From: Plakobranchus ocellatus
Taxonomy: Eukaryota; Mollusca; Gastropoda; Plakobranchidae
Direction: 5' to 3'
Assembly: GCA_019648995.1 (NCBI GenBank)
Contig: BLXT01004325.1
Location: 701,989 to 728,748 of the forward strand
Length of the DNA: 26,760 nt
Below the pieces are notes generated by a model, which was not told the origin of the DNA, made no database searches, and saw only the letters and a program-made list of their open reading frames with translations. The position numbers and the translations under genes were made by a program. Positions 1 through 12,100 of the stretch are shown piece by piece. Position 1 is the stretch's first letter. The number at the start of each line of letters is the position of its first letter.

Positions 1-21
1 TTTTTTTTATTTTATTTACAG

Positions 22-105
22 AAACATGTATACGAAGGAGCTGTGAACTCATTGCTACAAGGAGCTATTGATGGATATAATGTCACCATAATGGCATTTG
101 GAGCT
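22..105 (+). CDS. Kinesin exon A (first visible), residues 1-28
   Basis: Acceptor TTTACAG at 15-21, donor GTGAGT at 106. Phase 0 on both sides. Encodes the motor stretch with VYEGAV and [12 protein letters not shown], which leads into the P-loop. The P-loop is split by the following intron, after GA. Confidence 0.92.
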
Positions 106-3100
106 GTGAGTTTTTTTTTTTCAATATATAAGTTTCATTTCTTTGATATTTCAAACCAGTGTTTTTTGTCTGTGGATGTTTCTTTTTTCTTTTTCTCTCA
201 TTATTCATTATTCCTCAATCTTTCTCTTCTCCCCTTCTTGAGCGATCCTTGACAGAACAGTTTTTCTTTTGCCAAATAACATGTGAATATCAAATACCAA
301 AACTTCCTCATGTTGCTTTTCTTTACTAGATTCTTTACTCTTGTAACCGTTGATTATTCTTTTCTTTTTTTTTTTTTTTAGCTTTTAGCCTGCACAAAAG
401 AAAATATGTATGTATTTGAAAAGTGGTGCATTGTACATCACTATTGCCAGCTCATTTTTTGATTTTTTTTTAAATTCATAATTTTTTTTCAGACAGAGAG
501 TGGTAAGAGCCATTTGATGTCTGGTTCAGAAGATGATCCTGGTGTTATCCCAATTGTGAGCACTTCAATCTGTTATTCTCTTATTTTTAAATCAGTTGAT
601 TAAAATGAGATTTTATTTTTTTAAACTGAATTGTATACTTTTTTTTTTTTTATCTCTTAAGGGGAAAGGAACTGGGGGTTTGGAGAGGTTGCTGTTTTTC
701 TTTTATCTTCTGATTCAATATGGGGGTAAAGTATTATGATTTTATTTTCTCTATTGATTTTGAAAATATCTTTATTATTTACAATTTTTCAAAGGTGTTT
801 TTTGAAAGAATTTCAAAGTTACTTCTGAAAGTTTGTTCAACATTTTTTAAAGTCAAAAGTGGCTTGGTTGTGGTAAGTTGTGCCAAGACCTTGCACCTTC
901 AACATTTTTTCAATGCATTTTAAGTGACGGAAAAACACTTTTTTTCCTAAACCACTATTCGCAGTATATAACTAAATCTGATGGTTATCAAGTGACAAAC
1001 ATTTTGTTTTTCAGCTGATACAGAACCTGTTCCGACACATAAGGGAGAGAACTAACAAAGAATTTATGGTGACAGTTTCTCATGTTGAGGTAAGCAGGAG
1101 GCTCCACATGTTTTTGAGGGTTTGATTTGTGGAAATTTAAGACTGTTCCACTTTTGTGGGACTAGGTGTAAATGCAAAAAACAACAGCAACAAAAAATTT
1201 GTTTTGTTTCCTGTTAAAATTAGATGATTTGCAGCAGGAGGAAGTGTAATAAATATGAGCACAGTGATTAAAAATCTCAATTTTTTTTTATATCCAAATT
1301 CTTTGCAAAGCTTTTTGGGAAAATCTTGAAGTGTTTTTCCATAGCGTTTTTTTCTTTTTCTGCAAATTGTCTCAATTTGTGGTGATACTACACATTTGGA
1401 ATCTTTTTTTTTTTAAATGTTGTGGTTGTTTTAGTTGAAATTAATGTAATAAATATATAGCTAAAATTTAACAAAAACTTTTCGAGGGTTTTCAGCAATA
1501 AAATGGTCTGGAGGTAACTGTCATAATCATCCTCACTTGCACTAAGGCTGCAATAATCAAGTATAGCCCAGTATTGGAAGCATTAGTCTATAACTGTTAC
1601 TGCACTTCATTTGGCTATGGCCGAAGGAATATTCATTGAAGCAGAAGACAAAAAAAAAATTCAATCAAGCAAACATCTTAGCTTGAATGATAAAAATATT
1701 AATCATGTCTGGGGCTCTTTTTGTCATTTGTGTCCCATAATTTTTTTCATCTTCTGTCAAGGCTTTTTCTTTTTTACACATTTAACTATTGTAGATTTTG
1801 GATGAGAAGATGACAGATCTCTTGAACCCTCATAATAACACAATGACCATCCGTCAGCATCCTCATAAGGGAATGTGAGTTGCATTGTATATATGTCTTA
1901 TTTTGATGAGAAATTAAAAAGAAAAAATAGAGAATATTTTAAAAAAAGCGTAAAAGCAAAGATGATTTCAAAAGGCTTTATTATGTGTAACCTGTAACTA
2001 TCGACACAGTTTTATTTGCAAGTTTAAAGGAAAACTTTCAATAGCTTCTGAATATTGTTACATTAACTTTATCCGTGCTCTCCATAGCAGTTGGATAACC
2101 ATAAGTGGTAAGTGAATCTAAGAAATGAATTTTGAAACTACAAGTTTGTTACTAAAGACAATAAAATGAATTCAATCCTGGCAACACTGAGACTTCTCAT
2201 GTACAGCATGAATGAGGAAGTGGAGATACGTTTTTTGGGAAAGTTGTCAAGAATTTCTTGGAAGAAAAGGAAACAGGATGAGATATTTTTTGAATAAAAC
2301 CAAAGATGAAAAATCCAATTCAAAAATAATAATTTCCTAGAAAATTTCAATTACCAATAAAGTAAGGGGGAAAAAGGCAGGCAATGCATAACCTATGAAA
2401 TAGTTTTGAATAATGTTTAATCTTAAAAGTCCATAATGATAATTAAAATTTTCTCTTCAGCATCATCAAAGCTGGATCAGGGTTTGCCTGTGTGTATTCA
2501 AGATGTGGCATTCAAATAAGAAAAAATATTTACAATCTTTTTAGAGTAATTAGAAATATGAAATGAATAATAAATTGCAGCAATGTTAAATGTAAATTAC
2601 AAATCCATCTATTGTTTTAGAATTCCCAAGTCTAATTTCTTTGGCAACTAGTTATGTTGCCAACAGAAATAAAATAAGGATCTCAGACTTACTTGTTGTC
2701 TGCATGTCTCTTTCAAATGCATTTTAACTTTTCCTCTCTATGTATCTAGCTTCATTGATGGTCTGTCTGAGTTGACAGTGAAAACAGGAGATGACATTGC
2801 CCTGTACTTTACCCAAGGTACACGTGCCAGAAAATTGGGATCATCAGACATCAAGGCCCACAGAGCAAGGTATGAGAGGGGTATCCATTGAGATCATATA
2901 GTGAGGGCTGTTATAAAGAATTTGATTGGCTTTTTGCGATTGCATAAATAGATTTGGATTAACTTTTTCTGGAATGTTATTGTCCCTGTTAAAGAGCAAG
3001 AGGCTTTCTGGTTGTAACAAAAATTATGAAATTAAACCTTCCGACATAAAGGAGAACAGTATCTTTTTAAGGCCATGTATTTCAAACTATAAATGTATTT

Positions 3101-6100
3101 GAAAAGTGGTGCACTGTTCATCACTACATAACCTTCCTAAATTTCCATTATCAAGAGGTTTCTATTTAAGATGATGGCTATATTTGATTGCTGCATAAAT
3201 AAATTGATTTTTTAGGGTACATAAAAAAAATTATGTATTAAAATAGCTTTTCACACAGATAAAGAATGCCTGCCTATGCTTTTCATTAATTCCTTATTTT
3301 ATTCTTTACTAGGGCAAATGCTGTTTTCATTATCTGTCTGGAGCAGAAAGAACGTCAATCTAGTAAGGTGGGGCTCAGATCAACCATAATGCTTGCAGAC
3401 TTGGCAGGTACGTCAAAGCTAAAAAAATTCTCAGATTGCATTATTTGTAGTTATGTAGTTTAACCCTATCCATACGTGTGGGGTAATTTTGTTACCCGAA
3501 GGTTTGTTTTTAATTTTTAAAAAATACTTAAAATGGGAATTTTTCTTTCAGCTTTTAAATATTCCTCAAAAATTCAATTTGACATATGATTACATAATAA
3601 TGATTGACAGAAAATCAATATTGAACTGACCTGAGGTCATTTCCAAAATCCTCCATTATTTTTTACCATGTAAAGTATTGGGTGATTTTGTTACCCCTGA
3701 TGTACTGATAAGACTATATTGCTATTAAAATGTGGGGGCACTCAGTTAGGGTGAGTTTTTGTATATAGCCAGTCCACAACAAGGTGATCTCAGGCTTTCA
3801 GGCCCTCCGTCAGGCCAGGGCGCCGGTAGCGGGGCTCGAACCCGCGACAGAAGGGTCCCTGCAGATCTCTGGACGGACTCGCAAGCCACAGTGCTACTGA
3901 CACCCCCCAGGGCACTCAGTTACTCCCGACGTATGGATACGATAATAAAACACCTCGTACGGATAGGGTTAAGTTCATCGTCTTTATTATGTACACTGAA
4001 ATAAGCGACATAAACATTAGTTTTCCTATCTTGTGTGGATCAGAAAAGGGGATAGGGAGGGGTAGGTTACATTTTCATTAATGTAGGAAAAAAATTCAGC
4101 ATTATGAAAATTTGTATGCATAAGAAAAGAAAATTGAATGGTAGTTCAAATTTCATAAGCCAACCTAACCAATCTTTTTAGAATAAATATCAGGCTATTT
4201 GATTCTGGGCATCATTTATGGCATTGCTCTTCATTTTTTAATGTAAATTGTTCTAACAATCATCTTTTTTTCTTCCCGATTCCTCAACTGACAAATTTTT
4301 TTCAATACTGAAATGTAATTTTCTTTAACACAGGCTGTGAGTCTGCTAACAGCACAGATCCCAGTATCCTTGCAGGGTAAGATTTTAATAATTTTTACAA
4401 ATATGGTAAAAAATAACATAATGATGCTGTATAATAAGCTAAGTTATATTCTAGATTTGGTCACTTAAGTGTACCAAATTTGATAAAAACATAAAATTAA
4501 GTGAAGCATTATAGGAGTTGGCCATTTCCTCCCTGTAATATTTATTTTACTTTTTTTTCATCTCATAATTTTGGGGCTAATACTCAGAAGTGATTTTTAT
4601 TTCTATCCCAACTTTGTGTATCTTTTGCTCTTCTTGCATCTCACATGTCTTGACCCAACCAACATTGTAGGTCTGATGTTTTTATCTTTGTATAACAGTG
4701 AGCCATTTTACGACAGCAAAAGTTTTTGATTTGTATGATAATATTTTTGTTTGTTTTAAGTAAATAATTTTACTGTGATGGACTTCGCCCATGTTATGTT
4801 TGCTACAAAAGACAATTAGGTGAAATTTGGTGAGTTTTGATTTCAAAGCAATACACAACCTTAGTTTATTTCATTATTTATGTGTGGAAATTTTTAAAAC
4901 CATTTTTATGTTTTCAATATTGGTATACATTTGTGATAAATGAATGTGCCATAATTCTAGGACTCAGGGAATTCTGAATGTAATTAGTGCTCTTGCTGAT
5001 GGCAAAAAGAAGGGAGGACACATTCCTTACAGGGAGTCAAAAGTGTCACGTCTGCTGCAGGTATGCACAATAGCATGTGAATCCTTGAAAAGCTTATTTA
5101 TGCAGTTTCAATGCGTAGAGAATGTCCACATATAGTTATGAGGAAAACTTCCCATCCTTTCCTGACTTTAACAAGCCTTTCTAAAATAATTAAACATACC
5201 CTATCTGTAACTTTTCTTATCTCACACATCATTCTTCATGGGTTGATCTCATAGGTGGCCATTGCCTTTTTACACTAAGTGGTTCCTACTGAAGTGCCTA
5301 TCTAGTGATATTGTTTTGGGGTGTTTAAAAAAAATGTCTTATGAAGAGCCATCTCTCCACTCTGATTTCATCTTTCACTGACTTCTGTTCTGTGCTTTCC
5401 AAATTTATTCATTCCTGATTCTTTCCTGTGATTTTATTCCAAGGATTCTCTATAAATATCTATTTATACATGATTGAACTCTCTTAAGTACACCTGTGGT
5501 GGCCTTCCATGCTTGGAATCTGTTTGGTGGTAATGACTTTGTATTGCAGTTTAAAAGCCTTCTTTTTGATGAATTAAAGCAATATTGACTTTCATAAAAT
5601 AACAACGTCCTTAAAAAAATGTTTCTTTTCTTGATTTATGTACATTTATACTTGAATTCTTGTAAAATGCATTGTGATATTTTTTGGGTTTGTTCAGGGC
5701 AGATGTCAAAGGTTATAATCCATTTGAGTCTAATGAGGAGATGTATATATAATAAAATATTGCTAGAAAGAAGCAAATAAGTTTTCTATTTAACTACATA
5801 AAATGCATTTCTTCATAAATTTTGATATTAATCTTTAAAAGAAGCATATGCTGTAAGCTTCTAGTGATAATTTTGTACATCTAATGGTAAAAGCAGCTCA
5901 TACCATTTTACCTGCCATGTTGATCGATTGACCGTAGTATGGGACTAATTTATTCATTTTTTTAATGTGTGTGATACTACACCACTGTCAAATTTTTACA
6001 CAAATTTATGTGTGGCACCACAGAATTTTCTTTCAGGTCTAATTGATAACTTTATGAAGATTAGCTGTTCAAAGCCAAAATATCCTTCTTTTTCTTCTAC

Positions 6101-9100
6101 TAGAGTCACAAATTTGAATGCTTGTATCTTCTTTGAGATTTATATTTTCAAAATTTGCAAATACTATACTGTTCAGCAAAAGTTGTATGTATGTTTATAT
6201 GTCTAGATGTTTAAAAAAAGGAAGAACTGAGGTATGATGGATTTCCTATGATTGTCGTATGCCCATATCAACATAATAAATTTAGAAATAGTGTTGAATA
6301 AACTTTTTTTTGCATCTGGTTCAATTATTAGGACTCATTAGGAGGCAATGCAGCAACCTTGATCATCTCTACCATCTCACCTCTAGGTAAAATACTTCTT
6401 TGCACTAAAAAAAAAAACAAAACAAAAAAAAACGCGCACACAAATGAGCAAAACAATATTTTGGAAATGCTGATATGTCTTGAGACCAATTCAAATGAGT
6501 TGCAAGATGCATTTTGAGCATTTTAAACTCTTGGTATAGCCCAAAGCTCTATTGCGTGAGGCTTTATAATGATAGATCTTATTTCTCAAAAGTGTATGTA
6601 TACAACATCCAATTCATTAAGACTGGTTGTAAGACATTTATATTATCTTCTATCCCTCTATCACAAAAGAATAAAACATAATTTGCCTTTATATTGTCTA
6701 TTCACTGGTAATTTCCATTTCATATTGAGAGAATCAATATTCAAAGTTCACAAGAAAAAGAGGCACATAGGTTTTCTTACAAGGTAAGCAGGGCAAATCA
6801 GTCAGTTACTGCTGTGAATACTTTTGCATGAGAGCCTTTACAAAAAAAAAACCCCAACAAATTCTGAAAACTCTGAAAAAAGTAGCAGAAGTGCATTCAA
6901 TCTTCAAACTTGCATATTTTTTCTTTAAAGTTATAAAACATACTTATACAGTTTACTGAAAACTCAAATGTCAAAATTGTGATGTGTGACTGATCTGCCT
7001 CGGTTACCTTAAAAATGATTTCTCTCAACAATAGGAAGACTTTGAAAAAAATCATGATTTATTACAACCCTTATAAGAGAATTAGTTTGTTTTAAGGTAA
7101 ACTTAGTGAGAGTGTAATTTTTAACCTATTTTTTTGAATAAATCAAAGAAGATTGAATGGGAAAAAAAAATTTTTTTTTTTATATATATGATCCTCTCAA
7201 CTCTATAATGTATATTTTTCCAGTGTTGTCTTGAGTTGAACTGGATATTTTTTAGAAACAATTTGCTTCAGTTAAGTGTGAAGGGAAAATTTAATATTAT
7301 CTTAGCCCACACTTATTTTGCTTCTCCTCTCACTTTCCCCAACCCTCTCCACACTCATGATACATACAGACAAAAGTTATCCGGATACTATGACAACCCT
7401 ACAATACAGTGTTCTTGCCAAAAATATCAAGAACACTGTGAGACTGAACATGGTAGGTGTTGCTACTGATTTAGTTTGCATTGCTCACTTTATATATTAG
7501 TAATTATTGTCTCTCCTACTAGTAACACAGCTGTCACTTTTGAAGAAGGCCTGATTAAAAAGAATATTTGGGATTTTGATGGTTTAGTTTTGTATTTGAG
7601 AAAGAAAAACCATCTACCTTTGACCCCCAGATTTATATATCTGATGTATGATACAACATAATTATATGAGTGACATTGGCCATCATTAATGGGCTGAAAT
7701 TTGCCCTGTTCACTCACAGGATGATACACAAGATGTTATAGCAGAGATGAGGCAAGATATTGCTAGACTGCGGGACAAGATTGCCAGTGCCTCTCATCCT
7801 GACAGAAACGATATTGGGCGCATGGAGGTCAGTAACATCTCCCCTTTCCATATCCTGTTTTATTTCTTTTTTTTTTGAGGTGCCTCTAACTTGTGCTTTA
7901 TAGTTTTCAATATAAATCTTCTGTAAGACTTGAATCATGCTTAACCATGAATGATTCTGCAACCAGGGTATTCATTAGTAATCAAGAAAAATGGCTTTTG
8001 ATAATGCTTTCACCTCGCAAATAATGTGCCTCATATTTTTGAGTTGACTGAAGAATAATAGCTATGTTTGATATCTAAAAAGATAATTTAAAAATCTATT
8101 CTATTTGTGAATATAACAAGCTTAACAAATAAGGCGTATATTGGGTGATTTAAAATGCATTTCCTCATCACCCACAATTTTAGCTTTTCAATTCTTTCTA
8201 TTTACTAGTTTATATTGTAACGACACTGAATTTTTTCCCAAAGGATCTCATTCGTGATCTGGAAATAGCGAAGAAACAAACATGGCCAGAGAAAGAAAAG
8301 ATGTCTGCCAAATATGAGGAGGAAAGAAAAATAAATTTGGCAAATAAGGTAACTGGATGAAAAATTGAGAAGTTTTAGTAAGCTAATTATTAAGCTGAAG
8401 TCTGGAAAAAAAAGAGAGGGCAAAGAGAGAGATGGTGATAAAATGATTGAAATAGGGATGAAAAAATCAATTTCAAAGTGATAAAGAGAGAATGGGTATA
8501 AATAAAAAATGAAAGAGAAAAATTAGGAATAATGGACATAGAGGAGATGGTAGAGTGAGAGATGTGCAAGTTACATTTAAAAGAAAGAATTAAGTATAAA
8601 GTAACAGCAATAATCAAAATTGTAAGATATGGTTAATCTTTTTTTTTTTTATTTTTTTTTTTATATATACAAGGAGGACAATATTAACATAAGTGCTTTC
8701 CTTTGCTCAGGGTATTTTAGAGTGGGTGATGGACAGTATGTCACGAGGTAGCAAGGAACACCAAGAGAAGATGATGTTGCTTCAGAAGGAGAAAGGTCAA
8801 ATATCTGGGCAGTACAAGGATAAGCGCAGGGAAGTGGACTCTTTAAGGGAGCAGTTACAAGCCAAAATAGCAGACTACGCAAAATTTACTGAATCAGGTT
8901 TGATAATAAATATGTTGCCCTTTGTTATTGTGACGAAATTTGGGTTACGTTTGTACATCTTGGATGCATTAGACCTGTGTTGATCTGGGAAGTTACAGAA
9001 TGCTTCTGTGTTATTACTGTTAATAAGTTGCTCCCTAGCTTTGTTCAGTCTTGATATAGACTGCAAAAAATATTGTATTCTAGACCAGTGCTACATTATG

Positions 9101-12100
9101 CTTTCTGATTGATTAATAATTTTAGCATGTGATATGGAACCTCAGTCAGTTATTTTGGAAGGATGGTATTATGTAAACAACTTATGTACCATTTTGTTTT
9201 TCTTTTTAGAATATTCCGACACACTTTATTTTTTTCCTATTATAGATATGTTACTCTTTAGATATTCTCTCATATTCTAAGAAGTTAGAGCCAGTTTTTA
9301 TATAAATAAGAGATTTTTAGAGATTTAAAGGAATTGCTTTTGTGAAGAGATAGGTCTGCCATGATCTACTACCAGTATGTTATAGATTATAGTGAGTTGT
9401 GAAGATAGAATCGCAATGATAAAGAAGATTTATTTGTTTGTAAGTTTTAATGATATATTTTGTAAAAGTTTTCTCTCTGTCTTTTTTTTTTTTTTTTAAT
9501 CTCAATTTAAACTCAAATGTTACATACCAAATATGAACATCTTAAAGGTGTTTTGCTTCTCAAACTTAAAGTGAACTCGTACATATACACTATTTGGCCA
9601 AAAATTTGATGCTGAAGGGCCAAACAAGCTCCATGAAGTACTCACCAACTAGGGGGATGGGCCACTCATGGTTCACAAAGGGCTGCCTTTTGAAAAATCA
9701 TGAGCATTCTTTTTGCTATGCTTCTGACAACCTCTACTCATTCTAGCTGATTTTTCAAGTCGTCAGCAGAAAATGTTATATCGCAACTGACTAATGTACA
9801 GATTTTTCCAATAGGTAAATCCCTCTTGCATGGATTACTTAATGGAACTTGGTGTGTGGAAGTATTGGAGGCTTTGTACAGTTTTATTTTGAAGGGTTTT
9901 TTTTATATACTCATACAGTTCTTTGACCAATTTTAACCTTCATTTCCAATCTTTTCACCAAAGGATAAATAATGGCCTGTGGGAGAAAATAAACGATTAG
10001 AAACCCTGAGATAATCAATAATGGTAGATTGTGTATATCAATCATTTTTTGTTTGTTTTCCTTTTTCGCAATTACAAGTTTCTCATCCTTGTTGGTTTTT
10101 CAAATAAAATTGGTGGTGACCTTTATCTTTCAGACAATGTGTTTTCTTTTTCTTTTTTTCCCACAAATGTTACATGAAACCTTGCTTATTCTTTCTTTTT
10201 TATTTCGTGTAACAGGTAAAAAATCTGATAGTGAAACAAAAACCAAGGTCACTGCTATCCATGAACTGAAGGAACGTCTGAAGAAAGAGACAGAGGCACT
10301 GAAGTCACTCAAGGAGCAGCTGGTGGATGTTCAGCAGCGGCAGCAGCAAGAGAGAGAGGCAAGAGATAAGATAAAAATCGGGGAGGAAAGTCATGGGCGT
10401 GGGGGACAAAGTTATGGTACAAGGTCTAATTTTGATAAGTCGATCATTTTCATAAAATTTTAAGTGATGAAATTGCAAATGCTGTTATTTATATTATTAT
10501 AATTAGACACATGGCTGGAAATGAAAAAAAGAACTGAAATTTTTTTCATTCATCAGTCCTTAAAATATTATGAGTTGATAGAAATCATAAGCAAATAATT
10601 ACTATGTTTTTACTCACATTCCTCTTTTATTATTAGTGGGGCTTGAGCATTATTGCTCTGAAATAAAAATAAATCATCTTATCATGAATTACTAANNNNN
10701 NNNNNNNNNNNNNNNNNNNNNNNNNNNNNNNNNNNNNNNNNNNNNNNNNNNNNNNNNNNNNNNNNNNNNNNNNNNNNNNNNNNNNNNNNNNNNNNNNNNN
10801 NNNNNNNNNNNNNNNNNNNNNNNNNNNNNNNNNNNNNNNNNNNNNNNNNNNNNNNNNNNNNNNNNNNNNNNNNNNNNNNNNNNNNNNNNNNNNNNNNNNN
10901 NNNNNNNNNNNNNNNNNNNNNNNNNNNNNNNNNNNNNNNNNNNNNNNNNNNNNNNNNNNNNNNNNNNNNNNNNNNNNNNNNNNNNNNNNNNNNNNNNNNN
11001 NNNNNNNNNNNNNNNNNNNNNNNNNNNNNNNNNNNNNGATGAAATTTCAAATACTGTTATTTATATTATTATAATTAGACACATGGCTGGAAATGAAAAA
11101 AAGAACTGACATTTTTTTCATTCGTCAGTCCTTAAAATATTATGAGTTGATAGAAATCATAAGCAAATAATTACTATGTTTTTGCTCACATTCCTCTTTT
11201 ATTATTAGTGGGGCTTGAGCATTATTGCTCTGAAATAAAAATAAATCATCTTATCATGAATTACTAATTAAAGCCTAATATTTGAGCTTAAGCCAAAATT
11301 GAAATTGACACTGTTTTAATGTTTCATTGTTTGATCATTTTCATCAGAATGCAAAATCACATACCAGTGCTATCAAAGGCAATGCTGAGCTGAGGCAGAA
11401 AGTTGAGGTAAATATAGCTTGTAACTGTAGCATCATTTATCGAATTTTGAAGCTTTATTTTGAGAATATCCGGTGCACTAAAAAGGTCCTGAAATAACTC
11501 CTTTCTATTCAAACTTGCTTTCTTCCTTGCTTAAATCTCAAAGATAACATTGCACAGGTCTTGAAATAAACTGAAACATAGTGAATACACATCATGATAT
11601 AGACAGTGGGCATGAAAAAAAGGATATTAAGAAAGTAGATATGGCATTTCACAAACAGAATGTTGGAAGAAAAGGGAAAAGAGAATAGAGAGAAAGAATG
11701 TAAGTAGAAGTTAGGGAAAAAAGAAATAAGTTACTGCATTATGTAAGTAATGGGTAGGAAAAAAAAAGGGAAGAGAGAAGAAAAAAAAAAAAGAGAAATA
11801 GATGCTGAGACAAAAAGCTGTATCACTGACATTTTTTTTATGTAAGTCTGAGTAATATGTTTTTTTCCTTTTAAAAACTCAAAGTTGTTCCTTTCTTTTT
11901 TCACTCTGAAACATTTTACATTGACAAGCCTCTGAATTTAGAGTGAGCTAGACAGAAATGTAAATTTGGCTTTCGCATGTGGTATGATCATACAGAGTTT
12001 GTTCAAATGAAAATTAATTTCAGCACCACCCTTGACTTTTAGGCACTTCTATCCAGAACAAAACTACTTAAAAAAAACCTCGTCTCAAAATCTGGGTTTA

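Larger units (their letters stand above)
106..3312 (+). other. Kinesin introns 1-5
   Basis: Introns at 106-492, 556-1014, 1090-1794, 1875-2749 and 2870-3312. AT-rich, with T- or A-runs. I see no gene or transposon with recognisable ends. A 34-bp block at 410-443 recurs at 3093-3126. Short ORFs here, including 1611-1805, run through intron sequence and lack coding character. Confidence 0.7.
3460..3972. mobile_element. piggyBac-like MITE with TTAA target sites, split by a SINE
   Basis: TTAA at 3460-3463 and at 3969-3972 flank a 505-bp element with inverted ends starting CCCTATCC(A/G)TACG. A second, inner inverted pair is TATCCATACGTGTGGGGTAA near 3467-3486 against the complement of about 3919-3938 (17 of 20 match). 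TTAA target duplication with CCC-starting ends is the signature of piggyBac-superfamily elements. There is no transposase ORF, so it is non-autonomous. Two copies of GGGT(A/G)ATTTTGTTACCC lie inside at 3481-3497 and 3680-3696. About 330 bp remain once the inserted SINE is removed. Confidence 0.75.
4377..7369 (+). other. Kinesin introns 7-9
   Basis: Introns at 4377-4960, 5061-6331 and 6387-7369. AT-rich, no recognisable gene or mobile element. I looked in intron 7 for an exon carrying the missing INKSL segment of the motor and found none. Small ORFs at 5967-6206, 6569-6787 and 7236-7469 are intronic noise. Confidence 0.65.

Noticed and set aside
3759..4004. 81-residue + strand ORF with an apparently complex protein
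   Set aside because: It is the antisense of the tRNA-derived SINE plus MITE end; the GC-rich insert makes an open frame by chance.
7490..7962. Two overlapping minus-strand ORFs opposite kinesin exon K
   Set aside because: Shadows of the coding exon and its intron flanks; the + strand frame is conserved kinesin neck.
8661..8882. 73-residue minus-strand ORF
   Set aside because: Antisense shadow of kinesin exon M.
9580..9620. TACACTATTTGGCCAAAAAT resembling a Tc1-type transposon end
   Set aside because: No matching inverted partner or TA-flanked boundary was found in the intron.
10682..11050. 122-residue minus-strand ORF
   Set aside because: It is almost entirely the N gap.
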